Source of the DNA: DATBJG01 sp963790545
GTDB lineage: Bacteria; Acidobacteriota; Vicinamibacteria; Vicinamibacterales; JAMQPK01
NCBI GenBank assembly: GCA_963790545.1
Contig: CAWBPA010000012.1
Location: 1-64,000, forward strand
Direction: 5' to 3'
DNA length: 64,000 nt
Of the stretch, positions 1-9,885 are shown in pieces (the first letter of the stretch is position 1; each line of letters opens with the position of its first letter). Position numbers and translations under genes: made by a program. The notes beneath the pieces are model-generated. The model had not been told where the DNA came from. It saw nothing but the letters and a program-made list of their open reading frames with translations, and made no database searches.

Positions 1-1258
1 CGTGGCCGATGTAACTACGTTCGGTACCGGAGAAGTAAATCCATCCGTTCTGTTCGTCCACGCCGTGGACAATGCGGACCTCCCAGGTGCCGGTGGTGAC
101 GGGACGGACGGCCGTGCCGTTTTCGTGATACAGGTACAGATGACGCCCCACCCGTTCGCTCGCTGAACCACAGAAACGAACCGTTCTTCAGCCAGATTGG
201 ATTGCCGTTATCGTCCTGGCATCCGACATTGCCGCAGTTGACCCAGGTCTTGCTGGTTTCCCGAAACAGCGTCCGTGATTCTCCTGTCGTGCGGTCGGCC
301 GTATTGAGATCGAGCCAGCTCTGTTCCCGGTCCTGCACCTGGTACACGACGGAACGGCTATCGGGCTTCCAGCCGACATTGACAATGAGGAAATCTGTTG
401 CGCCGTACTTGGCGGTATCCAACCCACTTGACGGGGCCGCCGCTGGCGGCGGCAAGGCCAAGCTTGACCAGCGGATTCGCATCGCCGGCTTTCGGGTAAT
501 CCCAGGTCTCGATACCGAGCCGGTACGGCAGGTGATCGATGACCGTAAACTCAGGCACTGGGCGCTGATCCAACTGAAGAAATGCGAGAGAGCTCGAGTC
601 GGGGCTCCACCAGTACCCGCCTGTGTTGCCTCTCCCATACAGCTCCTCTTCGTCACACCCAATCGAGGCGTCCATTGCGAAGCTCGGGACCGCCGTCCGT
701 CGTCAGGGCGCGCTCGCGCACCGGGTCGATGTCGACAATGAACAGATTGTCGTTGCGGACGAACCCCACCCGTTTGCCGTCGGGGCTGAACGATGGGACC
801 TCTTCTTCACCAGGCTGGGAAGTGAGACGTATCGAGTGGTTGGCAACAAACGCGTAGTAATACAGGTCGTCGTTGACGGTCAGCAGCACAGCGCTTTTGT
901 CCGCGTTGAAGATCAGGTCGCGCGATCGACTGAGCCGCTCAGCTTCTCCCGGCGGGATGGAGGGAAGCTTGGTCAACGCTCGTTCCATTTGTTTCGCATC
1001 GAACAACGGCTCCATCGCGCCAGTGCTGGCGTTGACCTTCACCCAGTCAACACCGCCGGGCGCAGGACGCGGCCAAACGTAGTGCGTGTCGTTGAGCCAT
1101 GCGAGGCCTGAGATTGGTCGCCCGCTGAAATTGATCGATGTGGAAGGGTTGTACAGATCGTCGAGCGTGAGCGCTCTGTTTTGCGCTGCGGTGGCGGCTG
1201 GCATCATGGTTAGAACTAGCGCCAGGGCAATCGAGGCACGCCGGTTCATGAGTGGCAT
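1..1258 (-). CDS. S9B dipeptidyl-peptidase IV-type serine peptidase, N-terminal part, frame broken three times
   Basis: This is the N-terminal half of a secreted peptidase of the DPP-IV (S9B) family, which removes Xaa-Pro/Ala dipeptides from peptides. The gene leaves the window before the catalytic alpha/beta-hydrolase domain. It starts MPLMNRR with a signal peptide ending near AAQ, followed by propeller blades such as FSPDGKRVGFVRNDNLF. The family hallmark DWVYEEE is visible only when a frameshift is repaired: the frame ends at DWV (stop near 653) and resumes as EEELYGRGNTGGYWWSPDSS. Two more shifts near 420 (KWV to DTAKYGATDFL) and near 148 (SERTG to RHLYLYHENGT) carry the homology to the window edge. 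Each is explained by one surplus base, so the gene may be intact in the organism. The family call is firm; whether the gene is functional is unknown. Confidence 0.8.
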
Positions 1259-1264
1259 TGACGT

Positions 1265-1270
1265 ATGTTA
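1265..1270 (-). promoter_or_regulatory. -10-like hexamer of a leaderless start
   Basis: TAACAT lies 6 nt upstream of the peptidase ATG at 1258 and there is no purine-rich ribosome-binding site between them. Transcription would begin at or next to the start codon. Confidence 0.4.
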
Positions 1271-1350
1271 ATCCGAAGTGCGACCACGGCCGTACAGTCG
1301 CGGCTTATCCCTGGGACGAAACGCGGGCGCGGATTCCGCATCGAGTCTTG

Positions 1351-1540
1351 TAACAGGAGGGCATGAGGTCAGGAGAATTCGATCAAAACTGTAAACAAGA
1401 GGGCATAAGCTCAGGAGATTCTTTGGTGATGTATCTTCTGGAACTCCTCAACTCCTGTTTCTTGTTGTGTAATCTCTCGAGCTTCTTATCTCCTGTTCTT
1501 TCCATTGGGATCCTGAACTCCTCATCTCCTGTTTATCTTG
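1351..1540. repeat. Word-iteration inverted repeat between divergent genes
   Basis: The 338-nt gap between the divergent peptidase and nuclease genes is filled by variants of one word. Two forward copies of the type AACAGGAG-GCATGAG-TCAGGAG lie at 1351-1421. Three reverse-complement copies of the type GAACTCCTCA-CTCCTGTTT lie at 1440-1535. The arms can pair into a long imperfect hairpin. No gene is visible in it. Confidence 0.6.
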
Positions 1541-1596
1541 GTCCCTGACTGGCAAATCGACCGTTTGCGTCCGGCGTTGGTGTACTGTAATCGGCA

Positions 1597-2979
1597 GTGG
1601 CGACCCTGACGTTTCTTGGAGCGGCCCGGACGGTGACCGGGTCCAAGTACCTCGTTGACGTTGGCGATGCCCGAGTTCTCGTTGATTGCGGGCTGTTCCA
1701 GGGCCTCAAGAGCCTTCGGGAGCTGAACTGGCAGTCACTGCCCGTTGAGGCCGCATCCATTCGTGCGGTCGTTCTGACCCACGCGCATCTTGATCACAGC
1801 GGCTACCTGCCTCGTCTGGTCGCTCAGGGATTCCGCGGTCGTGTGTTCTGCACTCCGGGCACCGCCGATCTGTGTCGTTTGATTCTGCCGGACTCGGCTC
1901 GATTGCAGGAGGAAGATGCACGCCAGGCGAATCGTCACGGATACGGCAAGCACGCGCCAGCTTTGCCGCTCTATACGGAACCAGATGCATTCCGCGCGGT
2001 TTCCCAACTGCAGCCGGTGGGGTTCAATCGCCCCATTGAAGTAGTGCCGGGTGTCACCGTCGAGTTCGTCAGTGCCGGTCATCTGCTTGGCTCGGCTTTC
2101 GTCCGAATGACGCTTGCGGAACCGCCCTCGAAACAGATTTTGTTCGGTGGCGACCTCGGTCGGTACAATCGGCCTGTTCTCCCGGACCCTTCCCCGCCTC
2201 CGGAAGCCGACGTACTCCTGTGTGAATCGACCTACGGCGATCGGCGACACCCTCCGGATGACGATGGCGAAGCGTTTGCGACGGTTGTGCGCGACACGAT
2301 CAACCGGCGCGGACGAGTTGTGATTCCGAGCTTTGCGGTGGGCCGAGTCGAAGAGATCTTGTACTGGTTGAAACGGCTCGAGGACGCGAAACGTATTCCA
2401 CAGGTCCCGGTCTTTCTCGATAGTCCGATGGCCGTGGAGGCGCTCAAGTTCTATCGATCTCGCGGGGACGAGCTGGATGAGGAGATGCTCGACGCAAAGC
2501 GCGTCGTTTCGGCCTTCAGCGTCGCGCGGTTGACTTCGGTCGCGTCACCTCAGCAGTCGAAGGAGGTCACAGCGTCCCAGACGCCGGCCATCATCATCTC
2601 GTCGAGTGGAATGGCAACCGGCGGACGCGTGCTGCATCACCTGAAGCAGACGTTGCCGTACGCCAGAAATACGGTCCTGTTCGTGGGCTTCCAGGCTGAA
2701 GGGACCAGGGGGCGCGCGCTCGTGGACGGAGCCACGGAGGTCAAGATTCACGGCTCGTGGGTGCCGGTCAGCGCGCAAATCGCGCGCCTCGATTCAATGT
2801 CGGCTCATGCAGATGCGGCGGAGATTCTTCGATGGCTCGCCGCCTTTTCGAAGCCGCCCGGTGTGACATACCTGGTGCATGGCGAGCCCGTGCCGATGGA
2901 CGCGCTGAAGATGTCCATCGAACAGCAAGCTGGCTGGACGGTTCGAACGCCGAAATTTGCCGAACAGGTGGCTTTATAG
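1597..2979 (+). CDS. Beta-CASP metallo-beta-lactamase-fold RNA nuclease (MBL/Ysh1-like)
   Basis: A 460-residue cytoplasmic metallohydrolase of the beta-CASP branch, whose members cut or trim RNA. Visible motifs are GLFQG near residue 35, the zinc motif THAHLDH near residue 62, GGDLGRYNRPVL, CESTYGDR, and the beta-CASP/Zn region SSSGMATGGRVLHHL followed by SAHADAAEI and LVHGEP near the C terminus. The length fits bacterial CPSF73/YSH1-like proteins. The start is GTG at 1597, reading VATLTFLGAARTVTGS, the usual N terminus of this family. A TGTAAT/TACTGT element sits 5-8 nt upstream and no ribosome-binding site is seen. The exact RNA substrate cannot be told from sequence. Confidence 0.88.
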   Translation: MATLTFLGAARTVTGSKYLVDVGDARVLVDCGLFQGLKSLRELNWQSLPVEAASIRAVVLTHAHLDHSGYLPRLVAQGFRGRVFCTPGTADLCRLILPDSARLQEEDARQANRHGYGKHAPALPLYTEPDAFRAVSQLQPVGFNRPIEVVPGVTVEFVSAGHLLGSAFVRMTLAEPPSKQILFGGDLGRYNRPVLPDPSPPPEADVLLCESTYGDRRHPPDDDGEAFATVVRDTINRRGRVVIPSFAVGRVEEILYWLKRLEDAKRIPQVPVFLDSPMAVEALKFYRSRGDELDEEMLDAKRVVSAFSVARLTSVASPQQSKEVTASQTPAIIISSSGMATGGRVLHHLKQTLPYARNTVLFVGFQAEGTRGRALVDGATEVKIHGSWVPVSAQIARLDSMSAHADAAEILRWLAAFSKPPGVTYLVHGEPVPMDALKMSIEQQAGWTVRTPKFAEQVAL

Positions 2980-2983
2980 CTCT

Positions 2984-3014
2984 GCCCTAAGCCCTGAGCC
3001 CTAAGCCCCGAGCC
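2984..3014. repeat. Short CCCTAAGCCCTGAG word repeat
   Basis: Three to four imperfect iterations of GCCCTAA/GCCCTGA follow the nuclease stop codon. Only one arm is present, so it is not a hairpin. It resembles the other word repeats in the window's gaps. Confidence 0.45.
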
Positions 3015-3049
3015 TTCCGAAGTGCTAAGCTGAGAAGCGAGGCAGATGT

Positions 3050-5137
3050 ATGTCCTTCACCGTGCATTCACAGAGGTTCATGCTCGCCATGACGTTTGCG
3101 ACGTTTCTCGGTTGCTCCGGTTCTGAACCCGCTCCTGCATCCATCGAGGCACCGACGGACTCGGCGGCGAAGCCCGATGATCGCAAGTACCTGCTCGAAC
3201 GGGTTGACGAGGCCGCGGTCGTTCAACTTTACGCAGACGACTTTTCGTCACTGCCGCTTCGGGAAAAGACCCTGATCTGGCACTTGTATCAGGCCGCCAT
3301 CGCCGGACGCGACATCTACTACGACCAACGCCACAGGCACAATCTGGAGATGCGAGACGTGCTTGAAGCGATCGTCTCGAACCCGTCCGGTGTCGATCCC
3401 GCGACGCTGGCCGAGATCCAGCGCTACACGAAGCTCTTCTGGCTGAACACGGGCCCGTACAACAACCTCACCGCCCGGAAGTTCGTGCTGAAATGCACCC
3501 CCGAGGCGTTTGGCGCGGCGGCCAAAGCGGCCGCGGCCGCAGGTGCGCAGTTCCCGACTCGTCCAGGCGAATCGCTGGATGCGATGATGGGTCGACTGCG
3601 GCCCATGTTCTTCGATCCGAATGTGGATCCTTCAGTCACCAACAAGACTCCCGGACCCGGCAAAGACATCCTGGACTCGAGCGCAAACAACTTGTACGTG
3701 AGTGTCACGGTCAAGGAGGCCGAAGGGTTCACCGAGCGCTATCCGCTCAACTCCCGGCTCGTCGATCGTGACGGCAAGCTCGTCGAAGAGGTCTACCGGG
3801 TGAACGGCCGGTATAGCGCCCAGATTGCCGAAGTCATCAAGCATCTGGAGGCAGCCCTTCCATTTGCCGGCGAGCCGATGGCGGCTGCACTCAAGGCGCT
3901 CATCAAGGTTTATCGTACCGGTGAGACCGCGGACCGCCAGGCGTACGACATTGCCTGGGTCCAGGACAAGGCATCACCTGTCGACACCATCAACTATTTC
4001 ACCGAAGTCTACATGGATGCTCGCGGAATCAAAGGCTCGTGGGAGGCGCTCGTCTTTTACGTCAATCGGCACAAGACCGAGGAAATCCAGAAGCTGGCGC
4101 GCGACGCGCAGTGGTTCGAAGACCACATGCCCTGGGATCCGAAGTACCGCAAGGAAGGTGTGCAGGGCATCACCGCCAATGCCATTGACGTCGTCATTGA
4201 AACGGGCGATTCAGGGCCGGTCACCCCGGTGGGGATCAATCTGCCCAACGATCAGAGTGTGCGCGAGAAGTACGGCAGCAAGTCGGTGTCGTTGTCGAAT
4301 GTCAATGTGGGATACGACAAGTCGGCGTCCCCTGAGTTCCGCAGCGAATTTTCCTGGACACCCGAGGAAGCCGCCCGCTCCGAAAAGTGGGCGAGTTTTT
4401 CGGGCGAGCTGACCACGAACATGCACGAAGTGATCGGTCATGCTTCGGGCAAGGTTGCCGAGCGGCTCAAGGGGCGTCCGCAGGACGTGTTGAAAGAGCA
4501 GTTCTCCGCTCTCGAGGAGGCGCGTGCCGATCTGGTCGGTTTGTACTTCCTCCCGGATCCGAAGGTGGTGGAGCTGGGGCTGGTCTCCGCGGCCGATCAC
4601 AGCGATGTGGTGGCAGCGGAGTACGAAGCCTATACCCGCAATGCGATCGTTCAGCTCCGTCGCATCCGTGAAGGCAGTCAGATTGAAGAAGACCACATGC
4701 GGAACCGGCAGATGATTGTGAAGTGGTTGATGGCCAACAGCAAGGCCATCGAAGAGCGCAAGCGCGACGGCAAAACCTATTACGTCATGGTCGATGCCAA
4801 AGCGTTCCGCGAGGGTGTAGGCAAGCTGCTCGCCGAAGTGCAGCGCATCAAGGGGGAGGGGGACTATCCGGCCGCGAAGCAGTTGTTCGAGACATACGGG
4901 GTGCACTTCGATCCAGCGCTGCGCGACGAGGTGGTGGCGCGAGTTGACCGGCTCAAGCTGCCGTCGTATTCGGGGTTTGTCATGCCCAAACTCGAATCGG
5001 TGAAAGGCGCCGATGGCGCGATTGTCGACGTCAAGATCTCCTACCCCATGGATCTCACGAAGCAGATGCTCGAATATTCGACGCTGACACGCGCAACCCG
5101 TCAATCGACAACCGCGGCCTTGCGTACGACCAACTGA
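3050..5137 (+). CDS. Dipeptidyl-peptidase III family zinc peptidase (M49), lipoprotein
   Basis: A 695-residue metallopeptidase of family M49, which releases dipeptides from the N terminus of oligopeptides. The diagnostic HEXXGH motif is HEVIGH near residues 459-464, with the second zinc motif EEARAD about 25 residues later. The N terminus has a hydrophobic segment followed by the lipobox FLGC near residue 24, then a Ser/Pro/Ala-rich linker, so it is probably exported and lipid-anchored. The ATG at 3050 is preceded by GAGGCAG. The length agrees with bacterial DPP III-like proteins. The aminotransferase gene begins 29 nt downstream on the same strand. The family call is secure; the natural substrates are not known. 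Confidence 0.9.
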   Translation: MSFTVHSQRFMLAMTFATFLGCSGSEPAPASIEAPTDSAAKPDDRKYLLERVDEAAVVQLYADDFSSLPLREKTLIWHLYQAAIAGRDIYYDQRHRHNLEMRDVLEAIVSNPSGVDPATLAEIQRYTKLFWLNTGPYNNLTARKFVLKCTPEAFGAAAKAAAAAGAQFPTRPGESLDAMMGRLRPMFFDPNVDPSVTNKTPGPGKDILDSSANNLYVSVTVKEAEGFTERYPLNSRLVDRDGKLVEEVYRVNGRYSAQIAEVIKHLEAALPFAGEPMAAALKALIKVYRTGETADRQAYDIAWVQDKASPVDTINYFTEVYMDARGIKGSWEALVFYVNRHKTEEIQKLARDAQWFEDHMPWDPKYRKEGVQGITANAIDVVIETGDSGPVTPVGINLPNDQSVREKYGSKSVSLSNVNVGYDKSASPEFRSEFSWTPEEAARSEKWASFSGELTTNMHEVIGHASGKVAERLKGRPQDVLKEQFSALEEARADLVGLYFLPDPKVVELGLVSAADHSDVVAAEYEAYTRNAIVQLRRIREGSQIEEDHMRNRQMIVKWLMANSKAIEERKRDGKTYYVMVDAKAFREGVGKLLAEVQRIKGEGDYPAAKQLFETYGVHFDPALRDEVVARVDRLKLPSYSGFVMPKLESVKGADGAIVDVKISYPMDLTKQMLEYSTLTRATRQSTTAALRTTN

Positions 5138-5166
5138 TGGCTCTCTGCGCGCGCACGCTCTGAGCG

Positions 5167-6348
5167 TTGCCTGATACTACCGACGTGTTCTCCTCGCGCC
5201 TGCCAGACAACCTGACCCAGAACCGAATGGCGCAGGCGCGCGAACGGCGTCGCTCCTACATCGACCTCACAGAATCCAACCCCACTCGAGCCGGGTTTGA
5301 TTATCCTGCTGACCTGCTCGTTCCACTGGCCTCGACCGACGCACTCTGCTACGAGCCGAGTCCGACGGGATTACGGTCGGCGCGTGAAGCGATCTCCGAG
5401 GATTATCGCCGGCGCGATCTGTCGGTCCCTGCCGACCACATCGTGGTCACGGCGAGCACGAGCGAAGCGTACTCGATTCTTTTCAAGCTGCTTTGCGATG
5501 CCGGCGACCAGGTGCTGGTCCCGCAACCGAGTTATCCCTTGTTCGAACACCTCACCCGTCTTGACGCGGTGGAGGCGGTTCCGTACGAACTCGAGTATCA
5601 CGGTTCGTGGCAGATCGACCTCGCGAGTTGTGTCCATGCCCTGACGCCGCGCACGAGGGCCGTACTGGTTGTCAGTCCCAACAATCCGACCGGGTCCGTG
5701 GCGAGTGCGCGGGAACTGTCCGCCATCGGCGAGCTCTGCGTCCCGCATGGAATGGCACTGATTGGAGATGAAGTCTTCGCAGACTACCCTCTGGTTGCAG
5801 AGCAACTGTCAGGGCCAAGCGTTCTGGCGCGACCGGAGACGTTGACGTTCGGTCTGGGTGGTCTTTCGAAAACTGCTGGCCTCCCGCAGGTAAAGCTGGG
5901 CTGGATCGCGGTGGCGGGGCCCGATACGCTCGTCCGTCATGCGCTCGATCGCCTGGAAATCATCGGTGATACCTATTTGTCGGTTTCCACACCGGTCCAG
6001 CTTGCTGCGTCACGGCTGTTGGGTGGCGGAGCGTACATTCGAGAACAGATCTGCACGCGATTACGCACAAATCTTGAACACCTCCGTCAGGCCTCTGCTC
6101 GTCACCCGGGGTGCACGCTGCTCAACGTTGAGGCGGGCTGGTATGCTGTGATTCAGGTGCCGGCCACACGTGCAGAGGAAGCGATGGTCCTGGAACTGCT
6201 CGAGCGCGATGGCGTGCTCGTACATCCGGGCTATTTTTTCGATTTTCCGCGCGAGGCCTTTCTCGTCGTGAGCCTGTTGCCAAAATCTGGCGAGTTCCGT
6301 GAAGGCGTCGACCGTCTTTTCGCACGCGTGGGTGAAGGGGCGACATGA
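5167..6348 (+). CDS. PLP-dependent class I/II aminotransferase
   Basis: A 393-residue fold-type I aminotransferase. It contains the N-terminal DLTESNPTRAGF segment, the cofactor-stacking region TASTSEAYSILFKLLCDAGD, SPNNPTGSV, GDEVFADYPL, and the Schiff-base lysine in GGLSKTAGLPQVKLGW near residue 235. The C-terminal substrate-binding arginine region is less clear. The start is TTG at 5167; no better in-frame codon precedes the conserved region. The stop overlaps the malQ start as ATGA, so the two are probably translated together. The sequence does not tell the amino donor, and pairing with malQ gives no obvious pathway link. Confidence 0.85.
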   Translation: MPDTTDVFSSRLPDNLTQNRMAQARERRRSYIDLTESNPTRAGFDYPADLLVPLASTDALCYEPSPTGLRSAREAISEDYRRRDLSVPADHIVVTASTSEAYSILFKLLCDAGDQVLVPQPSYPLFEHLTRLDAVEAVPYELEYHGSWQIDLASCVHALTPRTRAVLVVSPNNPTGSVASARELSAIGELCVPHGMALIGDEVFADYPLVAEQLSGPSVLARPETLTFGLGGLSKTAGLPQVKLGWIAVAGPDTLVRHALDRLEIIGDTYLSVSTPVQLAASRLLGGGAYIREQICTRLRTNLEHLRQASARHPGCTLLNVEAGWYAVIQVPATRAEEAMVLELLERDGVLVHPGYFFDFPREAFLVVSLLPKSGEFREGVDRLFARVGEGAT

Positions 6349-7922
6349 CGAGCGCGCCGACCCGATCGGCTGGCATTCTCGTTCCGTTGTCGTCGATGCC
6401 GTCAACCGAAAGCTGGGGCATTGGTGAATTCAGCGACATTCCGCGATTGGCCGGCTGGCTGCAGAGTGCCGGTCTGAGTGTCCTTCAGCTGCTGCCGCTC
6501 AACGAGACCGCGCGGGATGAGTTCTCGCCATATTCGCCGCTTACGGCGATGGCCCTCGATCCGCAGTTCATCAGTCTTCACGACGTCCAGGATTTCGCGG
6601 CCAGTGGCGGCGATGGATCGTTGAAGCCCGCGATCTGCCGCCGGTTGACCCACGCCCGTTCGGCCGACCGCGTCGACTATTCCTGTGTGCGTGCGGCAAA
6701 AGAGGACGCGCTGAGACGCGCGTTCGATCTATTTCTGGATAACGAGTGGCGGGCGTCGAGCTTGCGGGCGCAGGCGCTTCAGGAATACATCGTTCGTGAG
6801 TCGTGGTGGATTGAGGACTACTCGCTGTTCAGGGCAATCCGTGCCGCTGAACAGGAGCGCGAGTGCCGAGCCTGGCCCGATCCACTTCGGCGTGCCGACC
6901 GAGATGCGCTCGCCGCCGCGCGCATCACCCTGGAGCGCGACGTGCTCTTCTATCAGTACCTCCAGTGGATTGCCGAGGGCCAATGGCAAGCCGCACGACG
7001 AGCGGCGAGACCGCTGGCAATTTTTGGTGACTTCCCGTTCATGGTCACTGGTGACAGCGCTGACGTCTGGAAACGCCAGGACGAGTTTCTGCTCGAGGCG
7101 ACGGTCGGTGCACCCCCTGACGCCTTCAGTGAAACGGGCCAGGACTGGGGTTTACCACCCTGCAACTGGGATGTGATGGCGGCGCGCGGCGACGAGTGGA
7201 TCCGTCGGCGTGCACGCCGCATGGCCGCGCTTTTCGACGGCTATCGAGTCGACCATCTCGTAGGCTTCTACCGAACCTACGTGCGTCCGCTCACCGGAGA
7301 GCCGTACTTTCTGCCAGGCACCGAACCGGCACAGCTTGCGCAGGGCGAACGGCTCATGCGCATCTTTCTCGACTCCGGCGCTCACGTCATCGTCGAGGAT
7401 CTGGGAAATGTGCCGACGTTCGTCCGTCAGTCAATCGCACGCTTGGGGCTGTCCGGGTACCGCGTGTTGCGATGGGCGAAGGATTGGGAGTCACCCGGAG
7501 CGCCTTTCCACGACCCTGCGACGTATCCGTCCGCATCCGTGGCGATAACCGGGACGCACGACACGGATACGCTCGCTGACTGGTGGGAAACGACCACGCC
7601 CGACGAGCGGGCCGATCTCGCATCCCTGCCAAGTATCGTGCGCCTTGTCGGCGGGCGACCAGACTTCGCGCCAATCGAGCTGAACGATGAAAACCGAGAT
7701 ACGTTGATCGAAGCGGTCTATGCCTCGGGTTCCGACTCGCTGATTCTCCCGATTCAGGACGTCTTTGGTTGGCGCGAGCGAATCAACGAACCTGGGACCG
7801 TCGACGAGAGAAACTGGACGTTCAAGCTTCCCTGGCCGGTCGATCGATTCGAATCAGAACCCGAAGCCCAGGCGTGCGCCGCGCGTTTGCGCGTCTGGGC
7901 CGAGCGGCACGGCCGACTCTGA
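6345..7922 (+). CDS. malQ: 4-alpha-glucanotransferase (amylomaltase, GH77)
   Basis: A 525-residue cytoplasmic enzyme that transfers segments of alpha-1,4-glucans between maltooligosaccharides, used in glycogen and maltodextrin metabolism. GH77 signatures are SSMPSTESWGIGEFSDIP at the N terminus, LQLLPLNETA, FGDFPFMV, the catalytic region GYRVDHLVGF near residue 300 (nucleophile Asp), VEDLGNV near 350 (acid/base Glu) and TGTHDTDT near 402. Its length is the usual bacterial one. The ATG overlaps the aminotransferase stop. A large hairpin follows before the convergent M28 gene. Confidence 0.95.
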   Translation: MTSAPTRSAGILVPLSSMPSTESWGIGEFSDIPRLAGWLQSAGLSVLQLLPLNETARDEFSPYSPLTAMALDPQFISLHDVQDFAASGGDGSLKPAICRRLTHARSADRVDYSCVRAAKEDALRRAFDLFLDNEWRASSLRAQALQEYIVRESWWIEDYSLFRAIRAAEQERECRAWPDPLRRADRDALAAARITLERDVLFYQYLQWIAEGQWQAARRAARPLAIFGDFPFMVTGDSADVWKRQDEFLLEATVGAPPDAFSETGQDWGLPPCNWDVMAARGDEWIRRRARRMAALFDGYRVDHLVGFYRTYVRPLTGEPYFLPGTEPAQLAQGERLMRIFLDSGAHVIVEDLGNVPTFVRQSIARLGLSGYRVLRWAKDWESPGAPFHDPATYPSASVAITGTHDTDTLADWWETTTPDERADLASLPSIVRLVGGRPDFAPIELNDENRDTLIEAVYASGSDSLILPIQDVFGWRERINEPGTVDERNWTFKLPWPVDRFESEPEAQACAARLRVWAERHGRL

Positions 7923-7930
7923 CAACGACT

Positions 7931-8021
7931 CAACGCAGAGAGCGCAGAGGTCGCTGAGGTTCGCAGAGGACCTTAACAAAGGATCTCTGTGTCCTCCGCG
8001 GTCTCAGCGTCCTCAGCGTTG
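7931..8021. terminator. Word-iteration hairpin between convergent genes
   Basis: CAACGCAGAG words on the left (7931-7970) pair with CTCAGCGTTG words on the right (7993-8021) around an AACAAAGGAT centre. It sits exactly between the convergent malQ and M28 stop codons, so a two-way terminator is likely. The same CCTCAGCGTT word recurs near 57392. Confidence 0.55.
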
Positions 8022-8032
8022 AATTCTCTCCC

Positions 8033-9589
8033 TCACCTTGAGCTGGTCGGCGGCGGTGGTGACGGCAGCGGTTTGCGTGGAAGCAGGTCGTCGCGGTTGG
8101 CCGTATGGTAGACAAACGATGCAACGATTGCGGCGTTCTGGACGAGATCGGATGCCTGAATCCGCTCGAAAAGATCCAGGTTCGAATGATGCGTGCGGGT
8201 CGAATATTCGATGGGATCCTGGATGAACTGAAAGCCCGGGAGACCGACAGCATCGAATGAGGTGTGATCGGTGCCCCTCGTACCGCGAATCGCCAGGGTC
8301 TTCATCCCCACGTTGGCAAAAGGCGCCATCCATTTCTGAAAGATTGGCGCGAGCGCCTCGTTTCCTTCCAGATAGACCCCACGGATCGCACCGGTCCCGT
8401 TATCGAGGTTGTAGTACGCCGAGAGTCGGCTGTGATCCGGCTTGAGCTGCATGGTCCGTCGATCGGCAAAGTGCTCTTTCACGTACGCGGCCGAACCGAG
8501 CAGCCCTTGTTCCTCGCCGGTCCACAAGGCGATCCGCACGGTCCTCCTCATCTTGAGCCCCGTTGTCTTGAGGATCCGCATCACTTCCAGCATGACCGCC
8601 GCGCCGGCCGCGTTGTCGGTCGCACCAGTACCGGCGTGCCACGAATCGAAGTGTGCCCCAACCATCACGAGCTCCGAGGCTTTGTCGGTGCCGGGAATGT
8701 CGCCAACAATCGTAAAGGAGTTCAGATCCTCATCGTGAAACCGATTCCGGATGTCCAGTTCCAGCGTGACGGGGATCTGTTTTTGAAGTGTCCGCGCGAT
8801 CCGCCCGTAGTGCTCGACGGACAGGACGACCTGTACGGGAACTCGCGTATCGGGCGACTGTCGGATATCGCCGCCCAGCACGAACACGGCGTTTCCATTT
8901 CCACGACTCGGCTCGAGCACCCCTCCGACCCCCTCATCGACGAAGAACTGCAGGCGCCGTCGCGCAAAGCTCTGCTCCGTTGCCCCTCCGCCGCGCCCGC
9001 CACCGGCCGCACGGCCGGCCGGTTGTTTCGCCAGTTTCTCGAGTTCTTCGTTGCTGTACCGTCGCCCGAGCGGCTCGAGTGAAGCTGCCACGGCGCCTGG
9101 TGCCGTCATCAAGACGAATTTGCCGCGCAGCTTGCCGCGCCAGACGTCGAAGTCTCGTTCCGACGCGATGGGTGCCAGCACGGCCTCGCCAGTGACCGGC
9201 CCATCGGTGCCCGGTGTGTACGCCTTGGGATAGCCAATCAACGGATATGGTTGTGGCTCAATCACGTGGGCTGAAAACCGTTCGTTCGACCAGCCTTTGC
9301 CGAATGGGCCCCACGGCTCGAGCCCGGCGGAGCCGATCCCCCATTCACGCATTTTCAGGACGGCATAGTTCGCGGCGTTCTTGATGTTGGGTGATCCCGT
9401 CACCCGTGGCCCATACACGTCCGTGAGGTAACTCAAGACGTCCATGAGCTGGGAGCGCTGGAAGGCTTCCTCCTTTATTACGCTCACCGCGGCGAGATCG
9501 GCTTGGTCCTGTCCTTGCGCGCTTGCAAAGATGCCGGCAAGCGTCAACGCCATGACGAGCCCGAACAATCTTGCGCGGTTCGGCGTCAT
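8033..9589 (-). CDS. Secreted M28 family zinc aminopeptidase with PA domain
   Basis: A 518-residue exported metallopeptidase. A signal peptide ending near ASAQG is followed by a protease-associated domain (TGEAVLAPIASERDFDVWRG) and the M28 catalytic core. Metal-binding motifs are GAHFDSWHAGTGATDNAAG near residue 313, WTGEEQGLLGS near 354 (catalytic Glu pair) and GTDHTSFDAVGLPGFQF near 460. The insertion AAGGGRGGGATE around residue 200 is Gly-rich and probably a loop. The ATG at 9589 follows a GAGGT-like site. The C terminus ends PLPSPPPPTSSR, a proline-rich tail. The protein probably feeds on extracellular peptides together with the other peptidases nearby. Confidence 0.9.
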   Translation of the reverse strand: MTPNRARLFGLVMALTLAGIFASAQGQDQADLAAVSVIKEEAFQRSQLMDVLSYLTDVYGPRVTGSPNIKNAANYAVLKMREWGIGSAGLEPWGPFGKGWSNERFSAHVIEPQPYPLIGYPKAYTPGTDGPVTGEAVLAPIASERDFDVWRGKLRGKFVLMTAPGAVAASLEPLGRRYSNEELEKLAKQPAGRAAGGGRGGGATEQSFARRRLQFFVDEGVGGVLEPSRGNGNAVFVLGGDIRQSPDTRVPVQVVLSVEHYGRIARTLQKQIPVTLELDIRNRFHDEDLNSFTIVGDIPGTDKASELVMVGAHFDSWHAGTGATDNAAGAAVMLEVMRILKTTGLKMRRTVRIALWTGEEQGLLGSAAYVKEHFADRRTMQLKPDHSRLSAYYNLDNGTGAIRGVYLEGNEALAPIFQKWMAPFANVGMKTLAIRGTRGTDHTSFDAVGLPGFQFIQDPIEYSTRTHHSNLDLFERIQASDLVQNAAIVASFVYHTANRDDLLPRKPLPSPPPPTSSR

Positions 9590-9885
9590 CGATACCTCGA
9601 GCGTTGCGAGAGTGACACAACAGTCCTGAATTTAGCGGAAGGTTCGATGAAAGAACTGTATCACACGCTTTCAATCGACCGCCTTGGCTTTACAGAATTC
9701 GCCGAGCCGCTGACGTTCTTGTAAGCGAGGCAGCATTTCAGCGACGATCTTGATCCTGCCTGGCGGTCCGCGTCTTGCTGCAAATAGCCATGCCAATGAC
9801 ACTTGTTGACAACGATTCACACCGATGCATCCCGATTGCGAAACGGTACGGTTCGCGCATGCTCGCGGGGGTTTAAGAGGCTCCC
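9590..9885. other. Intergenic region upstream of two divergent genes
   Basis: No convincing gene lies here. A 25-codon frame (9647-9724, MKELYHTLSIDRL start) has a weak GGAAGG site upstream but no other support. A TTGACA hexamer near 9807 could be a -35 element for the pseudokinase gene, but I cannot see a matching -10. Confidence 0.3.

Noticed and set aside
653..662. Programmed +1 frameshift at GTG TGA C in the S9B gene
   Set aside because: The TGA-C context resembles the prfB site, but the family consensus DWVYEEE needs a Tyr that only removal of a base restores, and two more shifts in the same gene have no stop at the site.
9647..9724. 25-codon frame with a GGAAGG site
   Set aside because: Too short, and no homology or operon context supports it.
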